In this document: positions 11,500-22,350 of the stretch, piece after piece | Layout of the letters: every line of letters begins with the position of its first letter | Position numbering within the stretch: the first letter of the stretch is position 1 | NCBI GenBank assembly: GCA_964458415.1 | Contig: CAYWIT010000005.1 | Location: 1 to 64,000, forward strand | Length of the DNA stretch: 64,000 nucleotides | Origin: CAYWIT01 sp964458415 | GTDB taxonomy: Bacteria; Pseudomonadota; Alphaproteobacteria; Micavibrionales; UBA2020 | Reading direction: 5' to 3' | Position numbers and translations under genes: made by a program | The notes under the pieces: model-generated | What the model was told of the DNA's origin: nothing | Databases searched by the model: none | Seen by the model: the letters and a program-made list of their open reading frames with translations, nothing else

Positions 11500-12492
11500 T
11501 CAGATTTCAAGAATAACCTTGCCGAAATGGGTCCCTGATTCAAGATAGTCATGTGCGGCCTGCGCCTGCTCCAGCGGAAAAACACGGTCAATGACCGGCG
11601 TTATTTTTCCTGAAGCGACCAGAGGCCAGATATGTTTCTTCAGGGCTTTGGCAATTTCTTCCTTTGCGGCTACGGAGCGCGGCCGTAGCGTTGATCCGGT
11701 GAGATGAAGGCGCTTTGACATGACCTGAAAAATATCCAGTTCGGCACTGCGCCCATGCTGCATGGCGATGCTGATATGGCGGCCTCCGATGGCAAGCGTT
11801 TGCAGGTTGCGGGGCAGGTAATCGCCGCCGATCATATCAAGGATGATATTGACGCCGCGACCTTTCGTCAGCCGCAGGGTTTCCGCGACAAAATCCTGCG
11901 TTTTATAATTGATCGCCGCATGCGCGCCCAGTTTTTTACAGGCATGGCATTTATCGTCCGATCCTGCCGTAACAAAAACTTTTGCGCCAAAGGCTCGGGC
12001 AAACTGGAGGGCGGTTGTGCCGATGCCGGAGGCGCCGCCGTGAATTAGAACGTTATCGCCTTTTTTCAGTTGGCCCAGCTCGATCAGATTGGCCCAGACG
12101 GTAAAGAATGCTTCCGGAATTCCTGCGGCGGTGATTAAACCGGTATTTTTTGGCAGGGGCAAGGCTTGCGGTGCGGGAACACGGCAATATTCGGCATAGC
12201 CGCCGCCAGCGGCAAGGGCGCAGACCTTTTGGCCGGCTTTGTATCCGGTGACGCCGCGTCCAAGGATGGCGATATCACCGGAGATTTCAAGGCCGGGGAT
12301 ATCGGTGACGCCGGCGGGCGGCGGATAGAGGCCTTGCCGTTGCAGAAGGTCGGGACGGTTGATTCCGGCGGCGGCGACGCGGACCAGAATTTCTCCTGTC
12401 CGGGGCTTGGGCAGCGGTCTTTTCGCCGGCACCAGTTTTCCGGCGACAATTTCGATGACGGTCATTTCTTTTGGAAGCGGGTTTTCTTTCAT
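11500..12492 (-). CDS. NAD(P)H quinone oxidoreductase, zinc-free MDR family (PIG3-like)
   Basis: The 330-residue product is a medium-chain reductase that reduces quinones with NADPH in the cytosol. It has the GroES-like N-terminal domain (AGINRPDLLQRQGLYPPP, ending around residue 120) and a Rossmann domain with LIHGGASGIGTTALQFAR. The zinc ligands of alcohol dehydrogenases are missing, and RQGLYPPPAG is typical of the PIG3 / TIGR02824 subgroup. It converges on the dehydrogenase gene (6 bases apart) and is divergent from the DUF1192 gene, with 35 bases between the starts, so the two promoters must overlap. Confidence 0.88.
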   Translation of the reverse strand: MKENPLPKEMTVIEIVAGKLVPAKRPLPKPRTGEILVRVAAAGINRPDLLQRQGLYPPPAGVTDIPGLEISGDIAILGRGVTGYKAGQKVCALAAGGGYAEYCRVPAPQALPLPKNTGLITAAGIPEAFFTVWANLIELGQLKKGDNVLIHGGASGIGTTALQFARAFGAKVFVTAGSDDKCHACKKLGAHAAINYKTQDFVAETLRLTKGRGVNIILDMIGGDYLPRNLQTLAIGGRHISIAMQHGRSAELDIFQVMSKRLHLTGSTLRPRSVAAKEEIAKALKKHIWPLVASGKITPVIDRVFPLEQAQAAHDYLESGTHFGKVILEI

Positions 12493-12527
12493 GTATTCTA
12501 CTATAAGTTTTTTTGAGGAGGAGAAAA

Positions 12528-12716
12528 ATGGTTTTTGATGATGATTTCGATCCGCGTACGAAAAAGCCGAAGTTACGTCCGCTGGACAATTTTTCAGTTA
12601 TCGAGCTGCGGGATTATATCTTGCAATTGCAGGAAGAAATTCTCCGTGTCGAGGCGGAGTTGATGAAGAAAGAAAAGCACAAGAATGCCGCCGAGGCGCT
12701 ATTCGGAAAAAAATAG
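12528..12716 (+). CDS. DUF1192 family small protein
   Basis: This 62-residue protein of unknown function is widespread in alphaproteobacteria. It has an acidic N-terminus (MVFDDDFDPR), a basic stretch KKPKLRPLDNFS and a short coiled coil (about residues 22-48, VIELRDYILQLQEEILRVEA), ending in AAEALFGKK, the normal plan for DUF1192. The ATG at 12528 was chosen because GAGGAGGAG lies just upstream; a TTG at 12513 opens the same frame but has no such signal. Confidence 0.8.
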   Translation: MVFDDDFDPRTKKPKLRPLDNFSVIELRDYILQLQEEILRVEAELMKKEKHKNAAEALFGKK

Positions 12717-12745
12717 ATTAGGACGCGGCCATGATATAAAAATGC

Positions 12746-13282
12746 TTAATCGCAGCTTGTGCGGCGACCTAATTTCCAGTCATCGGTGTTCGCCCATCCT
12801 GATTTTTGCATGCAGTCAATGATGAAGGCTGCTCGCAATTGCAGGAGCTCCTTGGAGGAAACAGGAGGGCTGGTGCGTTCGAAAGTGTGGACAACGCCAT
12901 CCTTGTCTGTCTCTTTCAGGGTATCTTTTCTTTCCGTTGTGAAGCTGTCGAGATAGGTGGCTTTGGCACGGATGGAGCATTGCTCCTTGTCCGCCTTGTG
13001 CATGATGCTCTCTTTCAATTTTTCATACAGGCATTTGTTAAAGGGGCGCTCGTCTTCCCCGGGGGCTGTCTTGATGTCCAGACATATGGCATTAAACGGG
13101 CCCCAGTCAATTTTTGAAGGCTCTATGCCTTGGCTTCTGACGTGTGACATCAGGTTATTGTAGTTTGCAAAAGGGTCTGCTTGTTCACTGTTCGCGGCGC
13201 TGGCTTCCGTGCTGAAGGCAAAGAGCATTGTAAGCGCGCATAAAAACGGCAGATAGAAGAGCTCTTTTCGGTTGTGTACCAT
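12746..13282 (-). CDS. Exported Cys-containing protein of unknown function
   Basis: The 178-residue product starts with a clear Sec signal peptide (basic NRK, hydrophobic LFYLPFLCALTMLFAF, cleavage near ASAANS at about residue 30). The mature part is hydrophilic, with five Cys (ICLD, KCLY, QCSI, DCMQ and the C-terminal SCD), so disulfides in the periplasm are likely. There are no membrane segments after the signal. A good ribosome binding site (AAAGGGA) precedes the ATG. It lies 24 bases behind the DotI/IcmL-like gene and, with acnA, forms an apparent three-gene transcription unit. I do not recognise the family. Confidence 0.75.
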   Translation of the reverse strand: MVHNRKELFYLPFLCALTMLFAFSTEASAANSEQADPFANYNNLMSHVRSQGIEPSKIDWGPFNAICLDIKTAPGEDERPFNKCLYEKLKESIMHKADKEQCSIRAKATYLDSFTTERKDTLKETDKDGVVHTFERTSPPVSSKELLQLRAAFIIDCMQKSGWANTDDWKLGRRTSCD

Positions 13283-13306
13283 TTTTGTCCCTTTCAGATG
13301 ATGATA

Positions 13307-13936
13307 TTAGCGATCGATGGTATTGACCTTCCAGCTCTCAATGGCGATGCCGTCCTCTCCGCCGCCCTCGCTCATGCGACCAATTTGGAGGGTCGCCCGA
13401 AAGCTTCCTCCGGGGACGGGAGCGGGATTGCCTTCGGCATCAGGATAGGAAAAGCTGACGATGATGGGGGCGGAAACCAGCCAGTGATAACTTCCGCCGG
13501 AGGTGGCGCTGTTAATGACTGCCGCATCGCCGTTAATGATCGTGGTTACGCTGTAATTCTGGTCGCGGATCATTTCGACCATTCTGGATTCTTTCATATA
13601 GGCGGCATATTCATACCAGCCCTGCTGCGTGAAGTACTGCTTGATGTCGGCCAGATGTGCGGAAAAATTCTGGGGCGTGAACGTCATGGCATTCGTCAGG
13701 GAAGATACGGCCCAAGTGACGATTTCATCCGAGGAACGATGCGGCGTGGAGATATCATTTTGGGCGGCGCTGTAGGGGTCGTAATATTCCATCCAGCTGG
13801 AATCAGCCTGCGGCACTGCTGGCGTTGTTGCCGCTGGCGCCGTTGCAGTTGTTTGCGGGGTCTGGGCACGTGCTGCCGGAATCAGAAGAAATGTGGCCGC
13901 AAACAGGCCGAGAACGGCAGAGGGCAAGAAGCGCAT
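13307..13936 (-). CDS. DotI/IcmL-like exported protein
   Basis: The 209-residue product has a signal peptide (LPSAVLGLFAATFLL ... ARAQ, cleavage near 24), a Thr/Pro/Ala-rich linker to about residue 45, and a C-terminal domain that follows the DotI/IcmL plan: EIVTWAVSSL and AMTFTPQNF, FTQQGWYEY, a YHWLVSAPIIVSF strand and a closing GIAIESWKV. DotI/IcmL is an inner-membrane core part of type IVB secretion systems. Here the usual transmembrane anchor is replaced by a cleavable-looking signal, and no other dot/icm gene is in the window. It lies 14 bases after acnA. The family call is from motif memory and needs a profile search (PF11393). Confidence 0.65.
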   Translation of the reverse strand: MRFLPSAVLGLFAATFLLIPAARAQTPQTTATAPAATTPAVPQADSSWMEYYDPYSAAQNDISTPHRSSDEIVTWAVSSLTNAMTFTPQNFSAHLADIKQYFTQQGWYEYAAYMKESRMVEMIRDQNYSVTTIINGDAAVINSATSGGSYHWLVSAPIIVSFSYPDAEGNPAPVPGGSFRATLQIGRMSEGGGEDGIAIESWKVNTIDR

Positions 13937-13950
13937 GGCTTTCCTTTCTT

Positions 13951-16653
<2,703 letters not shown>

Positions 16654-16717
16654 GGTGGGAGCTCCTTTTAACCTTTAATTTCAAGGCGTTATATATTAAT
16701 TCCGGCCTGTCATATAT

Positions 16718-16745
16718 TTGACATATTTTGGTCCTAGATTAAAAC
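16718..16745 (+). promoter_or_regulatory. Possible sigma-70-type promoter before the structured leader
   Basis: A perfect -35 box TTGACA (16718-16723) is followed after 16 bases by TAAAAC (16740-16745), a 4/6 match to the -10 consensus. It points toward the candidate RNA and ccmA. The region is AT-rich and also lies upstream of acnA on the other strand. Confidence 0.4.
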
Positions 16746-16746
16746 T

Positions 16747-16856
16747 ATAGATGTCTGGCACTTCCCGTTCATCCCGGTGCCGTGATCTATGGTTTGTAAC
16801 TCTGTTACGCATGGTTTAAATTAGGCCCGTTCTTGTAAAGGAACGGGTCCTTTTTT
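16747..16856 (+). ncRNA. Candidate small structured RNA or ccm leader
   Basis: Three consecutive stem-loops can be drawn by hand. The first, 16747-16790, pairs ATAGAT with ATCTAT outside and GGCAC (16757-16761) with GTGCC (16777-16781) inside, leaving a pyrimidine-rich loop. The second is GTAAC-TCT-GTTAC at 16796-16808. The third is a GC-rich terminator stem at 16824-16849 followed by six T. A TTGACA promoter lies 29 bases upstream. This is the layout of a trans-acting sRNA, or of a transcription attenuator in front of ccmA, whose start is 28 bases beyond the T run. I cannot assign it to a known family. An 11-codon ORF at 16789-16824 has no good ribosome binding site. Confidence 0.45.
16824..16856 (+). 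terminator. Rho-independent terminator upstream of ccmA
   Basis: CCCGTTC (16826-16832) pairs perfectly with GAACGGG (16841-16847) around an 8-base loop, extended by two further pairs, and TCC plus six T follow. The T run is present only on the plus strand, so it ends plus-strand transcripts before ccmA. Confidence 0.75.
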
Positions 16857-16884
16857 AACGCGTGGAAACATCATAGGATAAACC

Positions 16885-17532
16885 GTGGTCTCCGCAAAAC
16901 AGCTTTTTAGCCTTTCCGGGATTTCCTGCGTCCGCGGCGGACGACAGCTTTTCCAAAATATATCCGCAGGTCTTTCTTCCGGAGAAATCCTGCATTTGTC
17001 CGGCCCGAACGGTGTGGGCAAGAGCAGTCTGTTGCGGATTATGGCAGGAGCATTGCCCGTTGTCGCCGGAGATATATTGTGGGACAGGCAGAATTTTCTG
17101 GCAGAGGGGAGGGAAGCGCATGCAAAACGTTTTTCTTTTTTGCCTGCGGATGACCGCAGCCTCAAAGTTCTGGAAACGGCTGAAGAAAACCTGTCTTTTT
17201 GGGGGGAAATCTGGGGATGTGATGCTGCTGCAATCCGTCACGTGCTGGCGGTGACGGGAATTGAAGCCCTGCGCGAAACGCCGGTCCGCTCTTTTTCCGC
17301 AGGGCAAAAGCGCCGTTTATCGCTGGCGCGGATGATGTTGAAACCGGCGCCGCTCTGGCTGCTGGATGAGCCGTTGAACGGACTTGATGCGGCGGCGGCG
17401 GCGCTGTTCATGGGGGCGCTGGCGCGTCATTGCGCTGCGGGCGGGATGGCTGTTATTGCCAGTCATCTGGTGTTGGAACCGCCGGCAGGCGTGGCGCTCC
17501 GGCGGCTGGAACTGGCGGGGGCAGCAGCATGA
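16885..17532 (+). CDS. ccmA: Heme exporter ATP-binding protein CcmA
   Basis: CcmA is the ATPase of the CcmABCD complex, which releases holo-CcmE during cytochrome c maturation. The 215-residue product has Walker A GPNGVGKSS (about residue 41), the ABC signature FSAGQKRRLSLARM, Walker B LWLLDEPLNGLD and the switch His in IASHLVLEP. The GTG start is weakly supported by AGGA upstream. It overlaps ccmB by 4 bases (ATGA) and is the first gene of the ccm cluster. A terminator-like hairpin lies just upstream, so expression may depend on read-through or on a promoter I could not place. Confidence 0.93.
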   Translation: MVSAKQLFSLSGISCVRGGRQLFQNISAGLSSGEILHLSGPNGVGKSSLLRIMAGALPVVAGDILWDRQNFLAEGREAHAKRFSFLPADDRSLKVLETAEENLSFWGEIWGCDAAAIRHVLAVTGIEALRETPVRSFSAGQKRRLSLARMMLKPAPLWLLDEPLNGLDAAAAALFMGALARHCAAGGMAVIASHLVLEPPAGVALRRLELAGAAA

Positions 17533-18206
17533 TCGGACGTCTGTTTTTGGCTATTTTGCGTCGCGATATCCGGCTGTTCCTGCTGCGCGGGTCGGAAGGA
17601 TTGGCGGCTTTGTTCTTTTTCGTGCTGGTGGCCAGTTTGTTTCCCTTTGCGCTTGGTACAGGGAGCGATCTGCTGAAAAATGCGGCCCCCGGGATATTGT
17701 GGCTGGCGGGGGTGCTGGCTTTGTTGCTGTCGCTGGAGGCCATCTGGCATCGTGACGCCGATGACGGCACGCTGGATTTGCTCTTGCTGCAACCGGTGCC
17801 GGTCTGGACGATTGTCATGGCGAAAATGACCACGCATTGGGTATTGGCCGGATTTCCGGTTATTCTGGCCGTCATGGTGGTGGGGCCGATGCTTTATCTG
17901 CCGTTGGCAACGCTGGGCGTCATTCTTCCGTCTTTGCTGCTGGGGACGTTTTATATGAGCCTGCTCGGCGCTTTTGGCGCGGCCCTGACGCTGGGGAGCC
18001 GCCGGCCCGGGGTTTTGCTGGTTATTCTGGTGCTCCCCCTTTATATCCCCATGCTGATTCTGGGCCTGAGCGGCGCCGAAGCGGCTCTTGCCGGATTACC
18101 GGCGCGGGGGTATCTTCTGCTGCAAGTCGCGCTGGTGCTGGCGGCTTTGCCGTTGCTGCCTTTTGCTGCCGCGCGGTTTCTGGATATGAACCTGAGGTCA
18201 TCGTGA
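17529..18206 (+). CDS. ccmB: Heme exporter membrane protein CcmB
   Basis: This is the transmembrane partner of CcmA. The 225-residue protein has six hydrophobic segments. RRDIRLFLLRGSEGLAALFFF at the N-terminus and EAIWHRDADDGTLDLLLLQP in the first loop are characteristic of CcmB. The ATG at 17529 overlaps the ccmA stop, and its own stop overlaps the ccmC GTG. Longer upstream frames would run through ccmA and are not needed. Confidence 0.94.
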   Translation: MIGRLFLAILRRDIRLFLLRGSEGLAALFFFVLVASLFPFALGTGSDLLKNAAPGILWLAGVLALLLSLEAIWHRDADDGTLDLLLLQPVPVWTIVMAKMTTHWVLAGFPVILAVMVVGPMLYLPLATLGVILPSLLLGTFYMSLLGAFGAALTLGSRRPGVLLVILVLPLYIPMLILGLSGAEAALAGLPARGYLLLQVALVLAALPLLPFAAARFLDMNLRSS

Positions 18207-18922
18207 TAAAGACATTCGCCAATCCCCGCCGTTTTCTTGCCCTTGCTGCTGTGCTGCAGCCGGTGTCTGCCGTGCTGGCGCTGTTCTTGATCGCGGGCGG
18301 GCTTTATACGGGGCTGGTGACATCGCCGCCCGATTACCAGCAGGGCGAGACGGTCCGCATCATGTATGTGCATGTTCCGGCGGCATGGATGGGGCTTTTT
18401 ATCTATGTCACGATGGCGGTCGCGGCTTTTGTCGGGCTGGTCTGGAAACATATTGTGGCGGAGCTTTATGCCCGCGCGGCAGCGCCGCTGGGGGCGGCTT
18501 TTACGCTGATTTGCCTGGTGACAGGATCTCTCTGGGGCCGCCCGATGTGGGGGGCATGGTGGGTCTGGGATGCGCGGCTGACGTCCATGCTGATCCTGTT
18601 TTTCCTGTATCTGGGGTATATCGCTTTGCAGGATGCTTTTGACGATGTGCAAAAGGGATTGAATGCCGGCGCCTATCTGTTGCTGGCCGGCGTGGTGAAT
18701 ATTCCGGTCATCAAGTTTTCCGTGGACTGGTGGAACACGCTGCATCAGCCGGCAAGCGTGACGCGGATGGGGCTGCCCGCTATCGACACGGCTATGTTGA
18801 TCCCTCTGCTGGCGATGGCTTTCGGGTTCACTTTCCTGTTCGCGGCGCTGGTTTTGCTGCGGTTGAAAACGGAGATCGGCTGGCGGCGGCTGAAAACCGC
18901 AGGTGGAGGTTCCCATGGCTGA
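18203..18922 (+). CDS. ccmC: Heme handling protein CcmC
   Basis: CcmC loads heme onto CcmE in the inner membrane. The 239-residue protein has six membrane segments, the Trp-rich motif WGAWWVWDARLTS, and the two heme-coordinating His in MYVHVPAAWM and NTLHQPASV. The GTG start overlaps the ccmB stop (GTGA) and gives the expected N-terminus with a short basic stretch. The stop lies 8 bases inside ccmD. Confidence 0.94.
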   Translation: MIKTFANPRRFLALAAVLQPVSAVLALFLIAGGLYTGLVTSPPDYQQGETVRIMYVHVPAAWMGLFIYVTMAVAAFVGLVWKHIVAELYARAAAPLGAAFTLICLVTGSLWGRPMWGAWWVWDARLTSMLILFFLYLGYIALQDAFDDVQKGLNAGAYLLLAGVVNIPVIKFSVDWWNTLHQPASVTRMGLPAIDTAMLIPLLAMAFGFTFLFAALVLLRLKTEIGWRRLKTAGGGSHG

Positions 18923-19061
18923 AAATCAGCATCTCCTTTACGTGGCGGCCTCTTACACGGTTACTTTTGCCGTGCTGGCGCTGGTGATCCTTGCCAGTCT
19001 TTCGCGCTGGCGGCAGGTTCAAAAAAAACTGAAGGAGCAGGACCATGCAAAGGAAGCATAA
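18915..19061 (+). CDS. ccmD: Heme exporter protein CcmD
   Basis: This 48-residue protein has one membrane segment (YTVTFAVLALVILASL, about residues 14-29) followed by a basic and charged cytoplasmic tail (SRWRQVQKKLKEQ). CcmD is needed for release of holo-CcmE from the CcmABC complex. It overlaps ccmC by 8 bases and ccmE by 17, fitting the conserved ccmC-ccmD-ccmE order. Confidence 0.88.
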   Translation: MAENQHLLYVAASYTVTFAVLALVILASLSRWRQVQKKLKEQDHAKEA

Positions 19062-19509
19062 ACGGCTCTGGTTTATTCTTTTTATTCTTGCCTGTCTGTC
19101 CGGGGCGGTGGGCCTGTCCCTTTACGCCCTGCGGGAAAACGTATCGTTTTTCTATAGCCCGCAGGAGGTAAGGTCCTTTCAGGAAAGCGGCAATCCCGCC
19201 GTCAGGGCTGGGCGGGTCTTCCGGCTGGGGGGGCTGGTCAAGCCCGGATCCCTGCAAAAGCGGGATGGCGCCTTGGCGGTTTCCTTTGTCGTTACGGACG
19301 GGGCTGCCGATACGCCGGTGGCCTATAAGGGCATCTTGCCGGATTTGTTCCGCGAGGGGCAGGGCGTGGTGGCTAAGGGCAGCTTTGATGCGCAAGGCGT
19401 TTTCGTTGCGGCAGAGCTGCTGGCCAAACATGATGAAAACTACATGCCGCCGGAAGTCAAAAAGGCTCTTGAGAAAGCGCATGCGGAAGGGACGGGGCAG
19501 GCGGAATGA
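19045..19509 (+). CDS. ccmE: Cytochrome c-type biogenesis protein CcmE
   Basis: CcmE is the periplasmic heme chaperone. The 154-residue product has a basic N-terminus, one membrane anchor (WFILFILACLSGAVGLSLYAL) and an OB-fold domain. It ends with the heme-attachment site LAKHDENYMPPE, with the covalent His at 129 and the axial Tyr at 133 (HxxxY type). The start has AAGGAG eight bases upstream inside ccmD, and the stop overlaps ccmF by 4 bases. Confidence 0.96.
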   Translation: MQRKHKRLWFILFILACLSGAVGLSLYALRENVSFFYSPQEVRSFQESGNPAVRAGRVFRLGGLVKPGSLQKRDGALAVSFVVTDGAADTPVAYKGILPDLFREGQGVVAKGSFDAQGVFVAAELLAKHDENYMPPEVKKALEKAHAEGTGQAE

Positions 19510-21416
19510 TCATTGAACTCGGCCATTTCGCTTTTGCTCTGGCGATGGTGCTGGCCTTGATCCAGTCCGTTGTTCCCTTGGCCGGCGCCGCTCTGGATAA
19601 GCCGGGCTGGATGATGCTGGGGCGGCAATCGGCGATATCTGTTGCCGGAACGTTGACGATCTCTTTTCTGGCGCTGATGCATGCTTATGCGCTTTCCGAT
19701 TTTTCTGTCTGGAACGTAGTGCAGAACAGCCACACGATGAAGCCGCTGCTTTATAAAATATCCGGCGTCTGGGGCAATCACGAAGGATCCATGCTGCTCT
19801 GGGTCTGGATGCTGTCCTTGTGGGGGCTGGCGCTGGTGCGGCTGGGGGGGAAGATGCCCGTGGCTTTTCTTTCCCGCGTTTTGTCAGTGCAGGGCATGGT
19901 TATTTTCGGTTTTACGCTTTTTATTTTTTTGACATCCAATCCCTTTTTACGGGTTGATCCGGCGCCTGTGGAAGGGATGGATCTGAACCCTCTGTTGCAG
20001 GATCCGGCGCTAGCGGCGCATCCCCCGTTGCTTTATATGGGCTATGTCGGGTTTTCCGTCGCGTTTTGTTTTGCGGTGGCGGCCCTGATCGAGGGCCGCA
20101 TGGATGAAGACTGGGCAAGAAGGCTGCGGCCCTGGGTGCTTGCGGCCTGGGTGGCGCTGACCTGCGGCATCGCGCTGGGGTCGTTCTGGGCTTATTACGA
20201 ACTGGGTTGGGGCGGTTTCTGGTTCTGGGATCCGGTTGAAAACGCGGCCCTGCTGCCATGGCTGGCGGGGACGGCCCTGCTGCATTCTGTGATCGTGCTG
20301 GAAAAACGCGGCGCCTTGCGCAACTGGACGGTGTTTCTGGCGATTTTCGCGTTCAGTCTTTCCCTGCTGGGGACATTTCTGGTGCGCTCCGGCGTGCTGA
20401 CATCGGTGCATTCCTTTGCAGTCGATCCGGAACGGGGAATTTTTATTCTGGCGCTGCTGGGACTGGCCACGGGCGGAGCTCTTTTGCTGTACGCCTTTCG
20501 AGCGCCGGTGATCACGCTGGGACGGGGTTTTGCCCTGTTCAGCCGCGAGACGGCCTTGCTGCTCAATAATGTCTTTTTATTTACATTTGCGGCGACGGTT
20601 TTCATGGGAACGCTTTATCCACTGTTTCTGTCGGCGCTGGGGCTGGGCAGCGTGTCCGTGGGGGCCCCCTATTTTAATAGGGTATTGCTGCCTTTGTTAT
20701 TGCCTTTCGCGCTGTTGATGGGGGCGGCACCCGTGGTGGCATGGCATGAGGGGCATGTGGCCGCGAGCCTGAAAAAAATGGCGATCCCGGCAGGGCTGAC
20801 CTTGCTGGCTCTGGCCGGAATGGCGGCAGTGTCCTTGCCGCAGAATTTTGTGGTGCTGGGCGGCGTTGGGGCGGCGGTGTGGATTTTATTGGCAAGCCTT
20901 CATGATGTCTTGCGCAAGACCCGTGTTTTGACTCGCTGGCGGAATCTGCCTGCGGGCTGGTTCGCCATGATTATCGCCCATGCGGGGATCGCTGTCCTGA
21001 TACTGGGGGTCACGGCGGCGACACAATGGAAACAGGAAGATATCCGCTGGATGGGGCCGGGTGATGAAATAATCTTTGCGGGAAAAAATATCACGTTTCT
21101 CGGGGCGGATACGGATTTGGGGAAAAACTATAACATTGACCGCGGGCTGCTCTCCCTGAAAGGGGAAGATGCGATGCTGCTGCCGGAAAAACGCTGGTAT
21201 CCGGCAGGCCAGAAAATGACGAGCGAAGTGGCGCTGCGGTTTTATGGAGCTAGCGCGCTTTATGCCGTCATGGGGGATCAGGACGTGGCGGATTCGTCGC
21301 GCTGGGTGATCCGGCTTTATTATCATCCGCTGGTGGCGCTGATTTTCGGCGGCGCGGCGATGATTGCGCTGGGCGGGTTTCTGGCGTTGTTTTCAAGGCG
21401 GCGGGGCGCGGCATGA
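19506..21416 (+). CDS. ccmF: Heme lyase subunit CcmF
   Basis: CcmF joins heme from CcmE to apocytochrome c, with CcmH and CcmI. The 636-residue protein is almost entirely membrane segments, with the Trp-rich WWD-type motif GWGGFWFWDPVENAALLPW (about residues 236-254), conserved His in VWGNHEGSMLLW, AAHPPLLYMGY and LTSVHSFAVDP, and a C-terminal periplasmic domain before the last membrane helix. Length and motifs are normal. Confidence 0.96.
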   Translation: MIIELGHFAFALAMVLALIQSVVPLAGAALDKPGWMMLGRQSAISVAGTLTISFLALMHAYALSDFSVWNVVQNSHTMKPLLYKISGVWGNHEGSMLLWVWMLSLWGLALVRLGGKMPVAFLSRVLSVQGMVIFGFTLFIFLTSNPFLRVDPAPVEGMDLNPLLQDPALAAHPPLLYMGYVGFSVAFCFAVAALIEGRMDEDWARRLRPWVLAAWVALTCGIALGSFWAYYELGWGGFWFWDPVENAALLPWLAGTALLHSVIVLEKRGALRNWTVFLAIFAFSLSLLGTFLVRSGVLTSVHSFAVDPERGIFILALLGLATGGALLLYAFRAPVITLGRGFALFSRETALLLNNVFLFTFAATVFMGTLYPLFLSALGLGSVSVGAPYFNRVLLPLLLPFALLMGAAPVVAWHEGHVAASLKKMAIPAGLTLLALAGMAAVSLPQNFVVLGGVGAAVWILLASLHDVLRKTRVLTRWRNLPAGWFAMIIAHAGIAVLILGVTAATQWKQEDIRWMGPGDEIIFAGKNITFLGADTDLGKNYNIDRGLLSLKGEDAMLLPEKRWYPAGQKMTSEVALRFYGASALYAVMGDQDVADSSRWVIRLYYHPLVALIFGGAAMIALGGFLALFSRRRGAA

Positions 21417-21955
21417 ACCGGCGGAAGTTCATAGGGCTGGCGCCTTTTCTGGTTTTCGTTCTGTTGGTGACGTTGTTCACCTTGCCGTTGTTGCAGGGGC
21501 GGGATCCATCCTTGCATCCCTCTGCTTTGCAGGACAAGCCCGTGCCTGATTTTGTTTTACCGCCCGCGCTTGACGGCCAGCCGGGATTTGCAACGGCGGA
21601 TCTGAAGGGCCGGGTTTCTCTGGTTAATATTTTTGCTTCATGGTGCGTGACTTGTGCGGCGGAGCAGGCGTTTTTGACGGACAGGATCGCGGCAACCGGA
21701 ATTCCCCTCTATGGCATCAATTACAAGGATAAAAAAGAGGAGGCGCGGGCGTGGCTGGAAAAAAACGGAAATCCCTTTACAGCTATCGGGGCGGACAGCG
21801 ACGGGCGCGTGGCAATTGACTGGGGGGTCTACGGCGTGCCGGAAACCTATCTGGTGGATGCGGCGGGAATTATCCGTTACCGTCATGTCGGGCCGTTGAC
21901 TCCTGCGGTCTGGCAGGAGTTCTTCGTTCCCTTGCTGCCGGAGGAAGGCAAATGA
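21413..21955 (+). CDS. ccmG: Thiol:disulfide interchange protein CcmG/DsbE
   Basis: This membrane-anchored periplasmic thioredoxin reduces the CxxCH cysteines of apocytochrome c before heme attachment. The 180-residue protein has an N-terminal anchor (FLVFVLLVTLFTLPLL) and a TlpA-like fold, with the active site SWCVTC at Cys78 and Cys81, the conserved GINYKDKKEEA stretch, and the cis-Pro loop YGVPETYLVD. The active dipeptide is Val-Thr rather than the more usual Pro-containing pair. It overlaps ccmF and ccmH by 4 bases each. Confidence 0.95.
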   Translation: MNRRKFIGLAPFLVFVLLVTLFTLPLLQGRDPSLHPSALQDKPVPDFVLPPALDGQPGFATADLKGRVSLVNIFASWCVTCAAEQAFLTDRIAATGIPLYGINYKDKKEEARAWLEKNGNPFTAIGADSDGRVAIDWGVYGVPETYLVDAAGIIRYRHVGPLTPAVWQEFFVPLLPEEGK

Positions 21956-22344
21956 GAAAACAGTTTTTGCTGATTGCTGTCTGCCTGTTCCTGTCGTTTC
22001 CCGTGCAAGCCGTTCAGCCGGATGAGGTGTTGCCGGATGCGGCGCTGGAATCCCGCGCCCGTGCCATCAGCCGGGAGTTGCGCTGTCTGGTGTGTCAGGG
22101 GGAGGATATTGATTCCTCGAATGCCGCGCTGGCCGGTGATTTGCGTCGTCTGGTGCGGGCGCGGCTTTTGGTCGGGGATAGCGATGCCGCCGTACTGGAA
22201 TATATCCGCCGCCGCTATGGCGACAGCGTGCTGATGACTCCGCCGGTCCAGCCTAATACGTGGGTTTTATGGCTGACGCCGGCTTTTGTTCTTTTGACCG
22301 GCTTTGGTGTTGTCATTTATTTTCTGCGCCGTCAGGAGAGGTAG
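21952..22344 (+). CDS. ccmH: Cytochrome c-type biogenesis protein CcmH
   Basis: CcmH is the periplasmic thiol oxidoreductase that works with CcmF. The 130-residue product has a signal peptide (LLIAVCLFLSFPVQA), the signature LRCLVCQ with redox Cys45 and Cys48, the RRLVRARLLVG helix, the YGDSVLM stretch and a C-terminal membrane helix (WVLWLTPAFVLLTGFGVVIYF). Length is usual for the short form that lacks the TPR domain, which is here the separate ccmI. Confidence 0.95.
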   Translation: MRKQFLLIAVCLFLSFPVQAVQPDEVLPDAALESRARAISRELRCLVCQGEDIDSSNAALAGDLRRLVRARLLVGDSDAAVLEYIRRRYGDSVLMTPPVQPNTWVLWLTPAFVLLTGFGVVIYFLRRQER

Positions 22345-22350
22345 TCCGCC

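Noticed and set aside
16789..16824. 11-codon ORF as a leader peptide gene for ccm
   Set aside because: No good ribosome binding site and no run of one regulatory codon; kept only as a remark under the candidate RNA.
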